Positions 8,695 through 17,486 are shown, counted from the stretch's first letter. The stretch is DNA of 64,000 nucleotides from Myxococcales bacterium (GCA_020633335.1 JACKDU010000002.1:744001-808000), one strand, 5' to 3'. Notes: a model not told the origin generated them from the sequence alone. Numbers and translations are program-made.

Positions 8695-9147
8695 ATGGCC
8701 CACGACCCCGATCACTGGCTCTTCCGCCTCGACGCCGCGGCCTGGCTGCGGGCGGCCGAGGCCGAACTCACCGCCGGCAGCGAGCACCTGGAGAGCCGGC
8801 GGAGCGCGGTCACCCACGCCCGCCGCGCCGCCGGGATGGCGCTCAACGGGGTCCTGGTCGCCCTCGTCGAGCGCGGCGGCGATCCCGATCAGGCGACCTC
8901 GCGGTGGGGGCGGAGCTACGTCGACCACCTCCGGGCGCTGGCCGCGGCGCTCCCGCCGGACGTCGTCGCGCCGTTGCCGAGGGCGGCCGCGGACGAGGCG
9001 GCCGCCCTCCTGCAGATCGCCCCAAGCGGCGGCGGGCAGGCGCTCCTCCAGCTCGGCCGCGGCCCCCACGCCGCCGCCCTCGAGGCGCTCGGCCTCGCCC
9101 GCGGCCTCGTCGAACGCGCCCGCGTCATCGTCGAGGCCGACGCCTAG
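8695..9147 (+). CDS. HEPN-like helical protein
   Basis: 150 residues, all-helical and soluble, rich in Ala, Leu and Arg. The N-terminal half (WLRAAEAEL, then AVTHARRAAGMALNGVLVAL) resembles the HEPN pattern in which a helix carrying an Ala-rich segment leads to a LKALL-like helix. It lacks a clear RxxxxH ribonuclease motif, so an RNase role is not supported. It stands alone, with no nucleotidyltransferase partner next to it. The family assignment is tentative. Confidence 0.6.
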   Translation: MAHDPDHWLFRLDAAAWLRAAEAELTAGSEHLESRRSAVTHARRAAGMALNGVLVALVERGGDPDQATSRWGRSYVDHLRALAAALPPDVVAPLPRAAADEAAALLQIAPSGGGQALLQLGRGPHAAALEALGLARGLVERARVIVEADA

Positions 9148-9221
9148 CCCGACAGCGACGCGCACCAACGCGCGCCCTTCGGCCGAGCGCGTCGGGGCAC
9201 CCGCTGGCGGCCGCAGGCTGC

Positions 9222-9227
9222 TAGCCT
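9222..9227 (+). promoter_or_regulatory. -10 element TAGCCT, leaderless spacing
   Basis: GC-TAGCCT ends 5 bases before the ATG at 9233. With the usual distance to the start site, the transcript would begin at or next to the start codon. No Shine-Dalgarno sequence is present. Confidence 0.55.
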
Positions 9228-9232
9228 TGACC

Positions 9233-10048
9233 ATGCCCTCCGATCGCCGCTGGCTCCAGGCCCCCCTCCTCGCCATCGCCGCGGCCCTCGCCTGCAACCC
9301 CTACTATGAGGACCCGACCACCGGCGGGGGCGGCGGCGGCGGCGGGAGCGAGAGCGCGAGCGGCGACGAGACCCAGGGCAGCGCGAGCGGCGATCCAGGG
9401 TCGCCGGTCGCCGAGCTCCACTGCAAGCCCGCCGATCTTGATAGCTGTCCCGAGGGACAGAAGTGCACGGCCCTCCTCGTCGGCCACTACCAGAACGTCT
9501 ACGACTGCGTCGAGGACGACACCGCGCTCACCCTCTACTCGACCTGCGTCCCGGCGCCCGTCAGCGGTCAGGACCTCTGCCCGCCCTCGACCGTCTGCGC
9601 GCCGACCAGCGGCGACGGCGGGACCGGGATCTGCGCCCCTCTCTGCCTCGGCGACAGCGAGTGCGGGAGCGGCCGCTGCATCGAGAACCCCTACAACCGC
9701 GTCCCGGTCTGCGGCGAGATCTGCGACCCCCTCACGCCGATCTGCCCCGCCGAACTCGAGTGCCGGCAGACCGACGACGCCTTCGCCTGCCTCTTCCCGA
9801 CCGAGGTCGACATCGGCACCGAGACCGCGCAGTGCTACTCCGAGGGCGATCGCGGCTGCGGCCAGGGCTACGTCTGCGAGGCCGGCGTCCTGATCCCCGG
9901 CTGCCAGTCGCCGACTGGGCTCTGCTGCACCGCCGTCTGCGACCTCGAGGCCCCCGAGACCTGCCCGATCCCGGCGACCTGCAACCCCGCCTTCACCGAT
10001 CCCGCGCCCGGCTACGATTGGGTCGGCGCCTGCTACATCCCGTACTAG
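9233..10048 (+). CDS. Cys-rich lipoprotein
   Basis: 271 residues from the ATG at 9233, chosen over a TTG at 9227 because the TTG lies inside the -10 element. The signal peptide ends in the lipobox AAALAC, followed by a Gly run and a Ser/Gly/Glu linker. The remaining 210 residues hold about two dozen Cys in short spacings (CPEGQKC, CAPLCLGDSECGSGRC, CDPLTPICPAELEC). This matches the arrays of small disulfide modules common in secreted proteins of myxobacteria. It is probably a surface-exposed, protease-resistant protein; ligand unknown. Confidence 0.8.
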   Translation: MPSDRRWLQAPLLAIAAALACNPYYEDPTTGGGGGGGGSESASGDETQGSASGDPGSPVAELHCKPADLDSCPEGQKCTALLVGHYQNVYDCVEDDTALTLYSTCVPAPVSGQDLCPPSTVCAPTSGDGGTGICAPLCLGDSECGSGRCIENPYNRVPVCGEICDPLTPICPAELECRQTDDAFACLFPTEVDIGTETAQCYSEGDRGCGQGYVCEAGVLIPGCQSPTGLCCTAVCDLEAPETCPIPATCNPAFTDPAPGYDWVGACYIPY

Positions 10049-10159
10049 TGCCGCGGCAGCCGACCTGCCCCTTCGGCCAGCGCCGGCGAGGACGCGCGGA
10101 GCTCGTCGCCCGATTGACAGCGAGCGCCCGCTCGCGTCCACTGGAGGCCAGAGGCGGCG

Positions 10160-10501
10160 ATGACACGCGAAGCCGAGGCCCCCACCCGCTGGTATCACCT
10201 GGTCGCCTACTTCTTCGGCGGCGCGTCCCTGACCAACGCGGTGCCGCACTTCGTCGCCGGCGTCTCCGGCAGGGCGCTCCAGACCCCCTTCGCCTCGCCG
10301 CCGACCGAGGGGCTCTCGTCGGCGACGGTGAACGTCCTCTGGGCGCTCTTCAACCTCCTCGTCGCCTACCTCCTGCTGGTGCGGAGCGGCCGCTTCGAGC
10401 TCCGACGCAGCGCCCACGCGATCGTCTTCGCGCTCGGCGTGACGCTGATGGCGCTCGAGCTCGCACGGGCGCTCGGTCGCCTCCACGGCGGCGCGCTCTG
10501 A
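10160..10501 (+). CDS. Small integral membrane protein
   Basis: 113 residues with three predicted membrane helices: around WYHLVAYFFGGASLTN, the strongly hydrophobic VLWALFNLLVAYLLLV, and IVFALGVTLMALELA. Polar loops contain PHFVAGVSG and TPFASPPTEGLSS. A GGAGG lies about 15 bases upstream. No family can be named with confidence. It is followed three bases later by a perfect hairpin, so it probably forms a single-gene transcript. Confidence 0.7.
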   Translation: MTREAEAPTRWYHLVAYFFGGASLTNAVPHFVAGVSGRALQTPFASPPTEGLSSATVNVLWALFNLLVAYLLLVRSGRFELRRSAHAIVFALGVTLMALELARALGRLHGGAL

Positions 10502-10504
10502 TCG

Positions 10505-10524
10505 CGCGGCGCCTGCGCGCCGCG
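10505..10524 (+). terminator. Post-stop hairpin, candidate terminator
   Basis: Perfect 8-bp stem CGCGGCGC / GCGCCGCG with tetraloop CTGC, three bases after the stop at 10501. No T-tract follows. Confidence 0.45.
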
Positions 10525-10641
10525 AGCTTCATCACCCGCGCGTCGAATCTCGGCGAGCGCGCCAACTCGGCGCCTCGGCCCCCGTGGGGCATACTTCCCG
10601 CGACGCGACCCGCCAGCCCCGCGTCGCCTGGGGAGCGCCCC

Positions 10642-11772
10642 GTGAACGCCAACGACCTCCGCTTCGAAGAGGAGCTCTTCGCCGCCCTCCAGCGGGCCTT
10701 CCGGGCCGGTGAGGTGAGCCGCGAGCGCTCGCGCCTGGCCGCCCCGCCGCGACCCCTCGACCCCGCCGATCGCCGCCTTCGGCCGCTCGCCGCCGGCGAC
10801 CCGGCGACCCGCGCGGCCTGGGTCGCCGCCGGCGAGGCCGCGATCCGCCGCGGCGAGGTCGCGGTGCTGATCCTCAACGGCGGCCTCGCAACCCGCTTCG
10901 GCGGGGTGGTCAAGGGCGTCGTCCCGGTCCTCGAGGGCGAGCCCGAGCGCTCCTTCCTCGCGCTCAAGCTGGCGGCGATCCGCCGGGTCGCGGCGGCCTG
11001 CGGCGGCGCGGTGCCGACCCTGGTCATGTCCTCCTTCGCCACCCGCGAGGCGAGCCTCGCCCACCTCGAGGCGATCGCCTGGGGCGGGATCCCGACGGCC
11101 GATCGCCACGCCTTCGAGCAGTCGGTGCTCCCGCGGATCGGCCTCGACGGCGCCCCCCTCTTCACGCGCCCCGGCGCGGAGCACCTCGCGGCGAGCGAGC
11201 TCTTCGCCGCCCCCGGCCACGGCGACACCCTGCGGGCCGCCGTCCAGAGCGGCGTCGTCGAGCGCCTCCGGGCCCGCGGCGTCGCCCACGTCCTGGTCTC
11301 GAACGTCGACAACCTCGGCGCCGTCCTCGATCCCCTCCACCTCGGCCGTCACCTCGAGGCGGTCGCCGCCGGGGCGGCCCTCAGCGTCGAGGTGGTCCCG
11401 CGGATCCCCGGCGACGTCGGCGGCTGCGTCGTCGAGGTCGAGGGCCGGGCGCAGATCGTCGAGTGGTTCCGGATCCCCGCGGGGACCGACCCCGCGCGCT
11501 ACCACCACTTCAACACCAACACCCTCTGGCTCACCCTCGACGCCCTCGCCGCCGAGCCGCCGCTCGACTATTTCCCGGTCCACCGCGCGCTCCGCTGGGG
11601 CGACGAGGAGATCGAGGCCGTGCAATTTGAGCAGCTCATCGGCCAGATCACCGAGCACGCGCCGGCGGCCTACCTCGAGGTCGATCGGGCGGAGCGCTTC
11701 GTGCCGATCAAGACCCGCGAGGACCTCGCGGCGGCCGAGCCCTGGATCCGCGCGCTGATCGCCCGCGAATAA
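10642..11772 (+). CDS. UTP-sugar-1-phosphate uridylyltransferase family (UDPGP)
   Basis: 376 residues from the GTG at 10642, with GGGAGCG about 5 bases upstream. The N-terminal helical region leads into ILNGGLATRFGGVVKGVVPV, the nucleotide-binding loop with the conserved Lys of the UDPGP family (eukaryote-type UDP-glucose/UDP-GlcNAc pyrophosphorylases, not bacterial GalU). SNVDNLGAVLDPLHLG matches the uridine/metal-binding segment and FNTNTLWLTLDAL the sugar-binding segment. The next gene is pgi, so making a UDP-sugar from glucose 1-phosphate is the natural reading. The exact sugar cannot be decided from sequence. Confidence 0.85.
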   Translation: MNANDLRFEEELFAALQRAFRAGEVSRERSRLAAPPRPLDPADRRLRPLAAGDPATRAAWVAAGEAAIRRGEVAVLILNGGLATRFGGVVKGVVPVLEGEPERSFLALKLAAIRRVAAACGGAVPTLVMSSFATREASLAHLEAIAWGGIPTADRHAFEQSVLPRIGLDGAPLFTRPGAEHLAASELFAAPGHGDTLRAAVQSGVVERLRARGVAHVLVSNVDNLGAVLDPLHLGRHLEAVAAGAALSVEVVPRIPGDVGGCVVEVEGRAQIVEWFRIPAGTDPARYHHFNTNTLWLTLDALAAEPPLDYFPVHRALRWGDEEIEAVQFEQLIGQITEHAPAAYLEVDRAERFVPIKTREDLAAAEPWIRALIARE

Positions 11773-11853
11773 TCGCTAGCGCCGGCTGCGCGGGGCCCGG
11801 GAGGCCGCTTGCGCGCGCCCGCGGCGGCCGGCGATAGTGGGCGCCGAGGGCCC

Positions 11854-13437
11854 ATGGACCACGCGCGACTCTCCCAATACCGCCGCTGGCGCGTCTCGCG
11901 GCTCGCCCCCGCGATCGAGCTCGACCTCGCCGACGCCGACCTCGACAACGCCGACCCGGCGCTCCTCCGCCGCCTCGAGGCCGCCCGCGAGGCGATGGCC
12001 GCCCTCGAGGCCGGGGCGATCGCCAACCCGGACGAGGGCCGCCAGGTCGGTCACTATTGGCTCCGCGATCCCGAGCGCGCCCCCGATCCGTCGATCACCG
12101 CGGCCGTCCGCGCGATGTGGGCGCAGGTCGACGACATCGCCGATCGGGTCGCCAAGGGCGAGCTCGCGGCGAGCGACGGGCAGCCCTTCCGCCACGTCCT
12201 CCTCGTCGGGATCGGCGGCTCGGCCCTCGGACCGCAGCTCGTCGCCGACGCCCTCGGCCCCCGCCCCGGCGCCCGCGACCTCTTCGTCCTCGACAACACC
12301 GATCCCGCGGGGATCGCCCGCGCGCTCGCGTCGATCCCCTCGCTCGCCCACACCCTCGTCCTCGTGGTCTCGAAGTCGGGGTCGACGGTCGAGACCCGCA
12401 ACGGCATGCGCGAGGTGATGGCGGCCTTCGCCGCCCAGGGCCTCGACTTCGCCCGCCAGGCGATCGCCGTCACCGGCGAGGGCTCGCTCCTCGCCGACCA
12501 GGCCCGGGGCGAGGGCTGGCTCGAGATCGTGCCGATGTGGGACTGGGTCGGCGGCCGGACCAGCGTGACCGCGGCCGTCGGCCTCCTGCCGGTCGCCCTC
12601 CTCGGCCACCCGTGGCGCGAGCTCCTCGCCGGCGCCGCGGCGATGGACGCCTGGACCCGCGAGCCGGCGCGCGACAACCCGGCCGCCCTCCTCGCGCTGA
12701 TGTGGCACCACCTGGGCGGCGGACATGGCCAAAAGGACATGGTCGTCCTGCCCTACCGCGACGCGCTCGTCCTCCTCTCGCGCTACCTCCAGCAGCTGGT
12801 GATGGAGTCCCTCGGCAAGCGCCTCGATCGCCAGGGGCACGAGGTCTGGCAGGGGCTCAGCGTCTACGGCAACAAGGGCTCGACCGACCAGCACGCCTAC
12901 GTCCAGCAGCTCCGCGACGGCCTCGCCAACTTCTTCGCGCTCTTCGTCCGGGTCCTCACCGACGGGCCGAGCGCCTCCGGGCTCGAGGTCGAGCCCGAGG
13001 TCTCCTCCGGCGACTGCCTCGACGGCTTCTACCTCGGCACCCGCGAGGCGCTGCGCGAGCGCGGCCGGGCGAGCGCGACCCTGGTCCTCCGCGAGCTCGA
13101 TGCCCGCACGCTGGGGGCGACGATCGCCCTCTTCGAGCGCGCGGTCGGCCTCTACGCCGAGCTCATCGACATCAACGCCTACCACCAGCCCGGGGTCGAG
13201 GCCGGCAAGGTCGCCGCCAAGGCGGTCATCGCCCGCCAGCGCCGCCTCCTCGCCGCCCTCGCCGAGGCCGCGGCCCCGCAGACCGCGGTCGCCCTCGCCG
13301 AGGCGCTCGACGACGAGCCGGTCGCGGTCTGGCAGACGCTCCGGCGCCTCGCCGCCAACCACCCGGAGATCCGCCAGCGCGGCGACGACCCGGAGAGCGC
13401 GACCTTTGAGCGCGCCGCGGGCGGGAGCGCGCGGTGA
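11854..13437 (+). CDS. pgi: Glucose-6-phosphate isomerase
   Basis: 527 residues from the ATG at 11854. It interconverts glucose 6-phosphate and fructose 6-phosphate in glycolysis/gluconeogenesis. It has two sugar-isomerase (SIS) domains. Visible motifs are VGIGGSALGPQLVADAL, the phosphate-binding SKSGSTVETRNGMREV, WDWVGGRTSVTAAVGLLP, and late in the protein YGNKGSTDQHAYVQQLRDG, which carries catalytic and substrate-binding residues. It follows the UDPGP-family gene on the same strand. Its TGA overlaps the GTG of the membrane protein at 13434, so these genes probably form one transcription unit. Confidence 0.97.
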   Translation: MDHARLSQYRRWRVSRLAPAIELDLADADLDNADPALLRRLEAAREAMAALEAGAIANPDEGRQVGHYWLRDPERAPDPSITAAVRAMWAQVDDIADRVAKGELAASDGQPFRHVLLVGIGGSALGPQLVADALGPRPGARDLFVLDNTDPAGIARALASIPSLAHTLVLVVSKSGSTVETRNGMREVMAAFAAQGLDFARQAIAVTGEGSLLADQARGEGWLEIVPMWDWVGGRTSVTAAVGLLPVALLGHPWRELLAGAAAMDAWTREPARDNPAALLALMWHHLGGGHGQKDMVVLPYRDALVLLSRYLQQLVMESLGKRLDRQGHEVWQGLSVYGNKGSTDQHAYVQQLRDGLANFFALFVRVLTDGPSASGLEVEPEVSSGDCLDGFYLGTREALRERGRASATLVLRELDARTLGATIALFERAVGLYAELIDINAYHQPGVEAGKVAAKAVIARQRRLLAALAEAAAPQTAVALAEALDDEPVAVWQTLRRLAANHPEIRQRGDDPESATFERAAGGSAR

Positions 13438-13901
13438 GCGAGGCCGTCGATCCGGCGACCTACGCCCGCGCCTGGGAGCGGGCGACCGCCCTCCTCAAGC
13501 GCCGCCAGGCGGCCTCGTCGCTCGGCCTCGGGGTGAACACCGCCCTCCTCGCGGCGATCTCCTTCATCGCCCGCTCAGACACCCTCACGCCGGTCTTCCG
13601 CGGGCTCGCGGCCGCCCTCCTGATGATCGCGGGGATCGCCGCCTGCGACCTCTGGCGGCGCTCGCTCCTCGACTACCAGCGCCTCATGGCCTGGTGGTAC
13701 GACCGCCTACGGGTCCTCGAGGAGGCGATGCCGCGGGCCGATCGCCTGGCGAGCGCGGAGTACGAGGCGCTCTACGCCCCCGGGAGCGCCAAGGTCGGGC
13801 TCACCCGCCACGAGCTCCGGCTCATCGTCGTCCTCTCGTCGCTCCACGTCGCCTTCACCGCCCTCACCTTCGGCGCAGCCGCGCTCGGCGAGGGCGGATG
13901 A
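13434..13901 (+). CDS. Small membrane protein, SLATT/RipA-like
   Basis: 155 residues with a GTG start overlapping the pgi stop (GTGA). Two adjacent hydrophobic helices (LGLGVNTALLAAISFIA and GLAAALLMIAGIAACDLW) are followed by a cytoplasmic amphipathic stretch with an aromatic/charged pattern (WRRSLLDYQRLMAWWYDRLRVLEEAMP), and there is a third C-terminal hydrophobic helix. The W-R...Y-x-x-L pattern after a helical hairpin recalls the small RipA/SLATT-type membrane proteins, but the match is weak. The stop overlaps the next gene start (ATGA), so all three genes are likely coupled. Confidence 0.65.
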   Translation: MSEAVDPATYARAWERATALLKRRQAASSLGLGVNTALLAAISFIARSDTLTPVFRGLAAALLMIAGIAACDLWRRSLLDYQRLMAWWYDRLRVLEEAMPRADRLASAEYEALYAPGSAKVGLTRHELRLIVVLSSLHVAFTALTFGAAALGEGG

Positions 13902-14260
13902 TCGCCCGAGGCCGCGCCGCCCTGACGCTCGCGCTCGCGCTCGCGCTCCTCGCGGTCGCCGGCTGCGACGCCCGCTGGCGCCTCGAGGGCAAGGTCCGCG
14001 ACGCCGAGGGTGCGCCGCTCGCCGACGTCGAGGTGCGCGCGAGCTGCCTCCCCAACCTCGCGCTCCGCAGCGACGCCGAGGGCCGCTTCGCCGCCCGCGA
14101 GCTCGGGAGCATCGATGAAGATTGCCGCTTCGATCTCGAGCGCGCGGGCTACGAGGGCGCGCTCATCAACGCCGCCGGCGCCTGCGCGGAGTGGCACTCG
14201 ATCTTCATCGGCGGCTGCGCGCGGGTCGTCCTCGACGTCGTCCTCAGGCCGACGCCCTAG
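13898..14260 (+). CDS. Lipoprotein with carboxypeptidase-regulatory-like domain
   Basis: 120 residues whose ATG overlaps the previous stop. The signal peptide ends in VAGC. The mature part reads WRLEGKVRDAEGAPLADVEVRASC, the typical opening of the CarboxypepD_reg-like Ig-type fold, followed by SDAEGRFAARELG. Cys pairs in the C-terminal half could form disulfides. Asp follows the lipidated Cys directly; in E. coli that residue would favour retention in the inner membrane, but the rule is not established for this lineage. It is probably a small periplasmic or surface beta-sandwich. Confidence 0.75.
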   Translation: MIARGRAALTLALALALLAVAGCDARWRLEGKVRDAEGAPLADVEVRASCLPNLALRSDAEGRFAARELGSIDEDCRFDLERAGYEGALINAAGACAEWHSIFIGGCARVVLDVVLRPTP

Positions 14261-14273
14261 CGCGGCACGGCGC

Positions 14274-15266
14274 TCAGCGGCGCGGGCTCAGCCCGAGGAG
14301 CGCCATCTCGTGCTCCAGGGTCTCGCGGAGACCGTCCTCGACCGACCGGGCCTCGAAGCCGAGCTCGCGCCGCGCCTTGTCGGCGCTGGCGATGTAGGTC
14401 GTGCCGGCGGAGACCCGGAGGGTCTCGGAGCGGAAGGTCGCGGGCACCGGCAGGACCCGCTCGACCACCGCCATCAGCGCGGCCATCCCCCGCAGGAGCG
14501 CCGGCGGGGCGGCGATCCGCGGCGCCTTGATCCCGGTGATCCGCTCGGCCACCGCGAGCACCTCGACCAGGGTCATCGCCGGCCCGGCGAGGTGGTAGCA
14601 CTCGCCCGGCCGCCCCTTCTCCATCGCCAGGATGTGGCCGCGGGCGACGTCCTCGACGTGCGCCCAGCAGAAGGCGGTCCCCTTCGGGGCCATCGGCAGG
14701 CGACCGCGGAGGTAGTCGATCAGGGTCTGGCGGATCGTCGAGTGGTCACCTGGCCCATAGACCACGCCGGGCTGGACCACCACCAGCGGCAGGCCGGCGG
14801 CGATCATCGGCAGCGCGACCTCGTAGTGGGCGGCCCACTTGGTCCGATCGTACTCGCTGAGGTGGGGCCCGTCGTAGCGGTAGGACTCGTCGACGAGGGC
14901 GCCGTGGGTGTCGGAGTGGACCGCCAGCGTGCTCGTATAGACCCCCTTCGGGATCCCGAGATCGCGCATGACCTCGAGGACAGTCCGGGTCCCGCCGACG
15001 TTGATCGCGTAGGCCCGCGAGGTGTCGGCGACGCCGACCTCGTACCAGGCGGCGATGTGGAAGACCCCGTCGACGCCGGCCATCGCCGCGGCGACGCTCG
15101 CCCGATCGGTGATGTCGCCCGGGGCGAGCTCGGCCCCCGCCTCGGCGAGCGCCTGGGCCTTCGCCGGGGTCCGCACGAGGGCGACGACCTCGTGGCCGGC
15201 GGCGAGGAGCTGGCGAGCGACGTGGCCGCCGATGAAGCCGGTGGCGCCGGTGATGAAGTAGCGCAT
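14274..15266 (-). CDS. NAD(P)-dependent epimerase/dehydratase (extended SDR)
   Basis: 330 residues. The Rossmann motif TGATGFIGGHVARQL starts at residue 7, and the catalytic YDRTK (Tyr-x-x-x-Lys) is present. The mid-region VVVQPGVVYGPGDHS and the general layout match dihydroflavonol-4-reductase/3-beta-HSD-like extended SDRs, which act on a hydroxyl or keto group next to a ring or sugar. The substrate cannot be told. It is transcribed towards the lipoprotein gene at 14260 and its own -10 element sits 9 bases before the ATG, suggesting an independent, nearly leaderless transcript. Confidence 0.88.
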   Translation of the reverse strand: MRYFITGATGFIGGHVARQLLAAGHEVVALVRTPAKAQALAEAGAELAPGDITDRASVAAAMAGVDGVFHIAAWYEVGVADTSRAYAINVGGTRTVLEVMRDLGIPKGVYTSTLAVHSDTHGALVDESYRYDGPHLSEYDRTKWAAHYEVALPMIAAGLPLVVVQPGVVYGPGDHSTIRQTLIDYLRGRLPMAPKGTAFCWAHVEDVARGHILAMEKGRPGECYHLAGPAMTLVEVLAVAERITGIKAPRIAAPPALLRGMAALMAVVERVLPVPATFRSETLRVSAGTTYIASADKARRELGFEARSVEDGLRETLEHEMALLGLSPRR

Positions 15267-15275
15267 GACCGCGCG

Positions 15276-15281
15276 ACGCTA
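15276..15281 (-). promoter_or_regulatory. -10 element TAGCGT (epimerase)
   Basis: TAGCGT on the minus strand ends 9 bases before the ATG at 15266. The same hexamer occurs before the genes at 54630 and 48185. Confidence 0.45.
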
Positions 15282-15331
15282 CCCCGGCGCCCCCGGGGCG
15301 ACAAGGCGGCCCACGGGCGACGAGGCGGCCC

Positions 15332-16321
15332 TCAGCCCCGCCCGCTGAAGAGCGCCAGGAGCTCGGCCGCGGCGTGATCGGGGGAGAGGCGGCGGGAGCG
15401 GACCGCCGCCTCGATCGCCCCGAGGCGCGCCTGGACCGCGGGGTGCCCGCGGAATTCGGCGAGGAGGCGCTCCTCGAGCGCTCGCCACATCCAGAAGACC
15501 TGCTGCTCCTCGCGCGATCGCTGCCACTCGCCGCTCGCCTCGAGGTGGCGGCGGTGCTCGACGATCTTCGCCCAGAGCGCGTCGATCCCCGCGCCGCTCT
15601 GGGCCGAGCAGGTGAGCACCGGCACCTGCCAGCCGGCGCTCCGCGGCTGCATGAGGTGGAGGGCGTGGCCGTAGTCCCGGCGCGCCCGCTCGGCCGCCGT
15701 CACCCGATCGCCGTCGGCCTTGTTGACCGCCACCAGATCGGCGAGCTCGAGGATCCCGCGCTTGATCCCCTGGAGCTCGTCGCCGGCCCCCGGGATCATC
15801 AGGAGGAGGAAGGTGTCGACGAGGTGGGCGACCATCACCTCCGACTGGCCGACGCCGACGGTCTCGATGAGCACCAGATCGTAGCCGGCGGCCTCGCAGA
15901 TCAGCACCGCCTCGCGGCTGTGGCGGGCGACCCCGCCGAGGGCGCCGAGCGAGGGCGAGGGGCGGACGAAGGCCCGGGGCTCGCGGGCGAGCTCCTGCAT
16001 GCGGGTCTTGTCGCCGAGGATCGAGCCGCCGCTGCGGGCCGAGCTCGGATCGACCGCGAGGACCGCGACCCGGTGGCCGGCGGCGCAGAGGCGGGTGCCG
16101 AGGGCCTCGATGAAGGTGCTCTTGCCGGCGCCCGGGACCCCGGTGACGCCGATCCGGTGGGCCCGCCCGGTGTCGCCGATCAGCCGCTCGATCAGCGCCC
16201 GGCCGAGCGCCTGATCGTCGGCGCGCTGGCTCTCGATCAGGGTGATCGCCCGGCCGACGATCGCTCGATCGCCGGCGCGTACACCATCGACGTAGGCATC
16301 GAGCGGGAGCCGGCGCGGCAT
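15332..16321 (-). CDS. meaB: Methylmalonyl-CoA mutase-associated GTPase MeaB
   Basis: 329 residues. This G3E-type GTPase guards B12 delivery to, and reactivation of, methylmalonyl-CoA mutase. Visible motifs: Walker A GVTGVPGAGKST (about residues 57-68), AVDPSSARSGGSILGDKTRM typical of MeaB/ArgK, ETVGVGQSE (switch region) and the G4 motif NKADG. The C-terminal helical dimerisation region is complete. The start is the ATG at 16321, with a -10 element 9 bases upstream. No mutase gene is adjacent, although propionate-type metabolism would fit the carboxylase operon at 48-53 kb. Confidence 0.95.
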   Translation of the reverse strand: MPRRLPLDAYVDGVRAGDRAIVGRAITLIESQRADDQALGRALIERLIGDTGRAHRIGVTGVPGAGKSTFIEALGTRLCAAGHRVAVLAVDPSSARSGGSILGDKTRMQELAREPRAFVRPSPSLGALGGVARHSREAVLICEAAGYDLVLIETVGVGQSEVMVAHLVDTFLLLMIPGAGDELQGIKRGILELADLVAVNKADGDRVTAAERARRDYGHALHLMQPRSAGWQVPVLTCSAQSGAGIDALWAKIVEHRRHLEASGEWQRSREEQQVFWMWRALEERLLAEFRGHPAVQARLGAIEAAVRSRRLSPDHAAAELLALFSGRG

Positions 16322-16330
16322 CGTCGGCGG

Positions 16331-16336
16331 ACCATA
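16331..16336 (-). promoter_or_regulatory. -10 element TATGGT (meaB)
   Basis: GC-TATGGT on the minus strand, ending 9 bases before the meaB ATG. The identical hexamer lies upstream of the SCP2 gene. Confidence 0.5.
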
Positions 16337-16462
16337 GCGGCCCCGGCGGGCGCCGACAAGGCGAGGCCCCGCGCGCCCCGAGGCCCCGCGCGACGACCTG
16401 CGCGAGCGCCTCGGACCGGCACTTTCGCGGGGCCGCGGACTCGTGCGAGGCTGGCGGAGATC

Positions 16463-17464
16463 ATGCCCGCTAGCCTCGCCGCCCTCCCGCTCCTCCTGCC
16501 GACGGCGCTCGCCCTCGTCGGGCCCGAGCCCACCGAGCGTGACCCCAACACCGTGATCGAGGCCCCGGAGGCCGCCGCCGAGCCCACCGAGGCCGCCGCG
16601 CCGGCGCCCAGCGAGGCCGCCGCGCCCGCGGTAGGCGCGAGCGCGGACGCCTCCGAGCTCCCGCGGGTGAAGCCCGGCGAGGTCCCGGTCCCTGCGGAGA
16701 GCGACGCCGACGATCCCTTCAAGCTCGACCTGGCGATCGACCTCCCGGTGATCGGCGCGGCGGCGGCGATCTACCTGAGCACCGAGCTCCTCCAGGGCGA
16801 ATTCACCTGGGCCGGCTGCGCCACCTGCGATCCCTCGCACCTCGGCCCCCTCGACCGCCGGGTCCTCGACAACTACAGCAAGCCGGCCGCGCTGGCCTCC
16901 GACATCCTCCTCTACTCGTCGATCGGCGCGCCGATCGTCGCCGACCTCGGCGACGTGCTGATCCACCGCAAGGGGATGCGGAGCTGGTCGAAGGACCTCG
17001 CGGTCCTCGTCGAGGTCGGGGCGGTCAACGCGGCGATGACCGGGATCGTCAAGTACGCGGTCGCCCGCCCCCGCCCCTACTCCTACGGGATGAGCGGCGG
17101 CGACTACGATCCGACCGAGGGCGACGCCCGCCTCTCCTTCTACTCCGGCCACACCTCGACGGTCTTCGCGATGGCGACCGCCTACGGCTACCTCTTCACC
17201 GCTCGCCACCCCCGCTCGCCCTGGATCGCGCCGGTGTGGATCCTCGGCTACGGCGCCGCGGCGACCACCGGGGTGATGCGGGTGACCGCCGGCAAGCACT
17301 TCTGGAGCGACGTCGTCGTCGGGGCGATCGCCGGCTCGGCGGTCGGCCTGGTGATCCCGGCGCTCCACCGCCGCCGCGCGTCCTCGCGCCGCTTCGCCGG
17401 CCTCGGCCTCAACCTCGCGGCCAGCCGCACCAGCTCCGTCCTGGCGCTCCGCGGCGCCTTCTAG
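16463..17464 (+). CDS. PAP2-superfamily membrane phosphatase
   Basis: 333 residues from the ATG at 16463. An N-terminal signal/anchor (LAALPLLLPTALALV) is followed by an Ala/Pro/Glu linker, then a membrane domain. All three PAP2 signatures are visible: KYAVARPRPY (about residue 197), YSGHTS (about 228) and RVTAGKHFWSDVVVG (about 270-285), supplying the Arg, two His and Asp of the phosphatase site. It probably acts on a lipid phosphate or pyrophosphate in the membrane, for example phosphatidic acid or a polyprenyl phosphate. The pro-rich N-terminal insert between signal and domain is unusual. Divergent from meaB. Confidence 0.88.
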   Translation: MPASLAALPLLLPTALALVGPEPTERDPNTVIEAPEAAAEPTEAAAPAPSEAAAPAVGASADASELPRVKPGEVPVPAESDADDPFKLDLAIDLPVIGAAAAIYLSTELLQGEFTWAGCATCDPSHLGPLDRRVLDNYSKPAALASDILLYSSIGAPIVADLGDVLIHRKGMRSWSKDLAVLVEVGAVNAAMTGIVKYAVARPRPYSYGMSGGDYDPTEGDARLSFYSGHTSTVFAMATAYGYLFTARHPRSPWIAPVWILGYGAAATTGVMRVTAGKHFWSDVVVGAIAGSAVGLVIPALHRRRASSRRFAGLGLNLAASRTSSVLALRGAF

Positions 17465-17474
17465 AACACCCTGC

Positions 17475-17480
17475 TAGACT
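17475..17480 (+). promoter_or_regulatory. -10 element TAGACT, leaderless spacing
   Basis: GC-TAGACT ends 6 bases before the ATG at 17487, only 10 bases after the stop of the PAP2 gene. This predicts a separate leaderless transcript. Confidence 0.55.
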
Positions 17481-17486
17481 CCCGCC

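Noticed and set aside
14010..15377. Plus-strand open frame across the epimerase gene
   Set aside because: It is antisense to an intact SDR with Rossmann and YxxxK motifs; the predicted protein is low-complexity Arg/His/Asp-rich.
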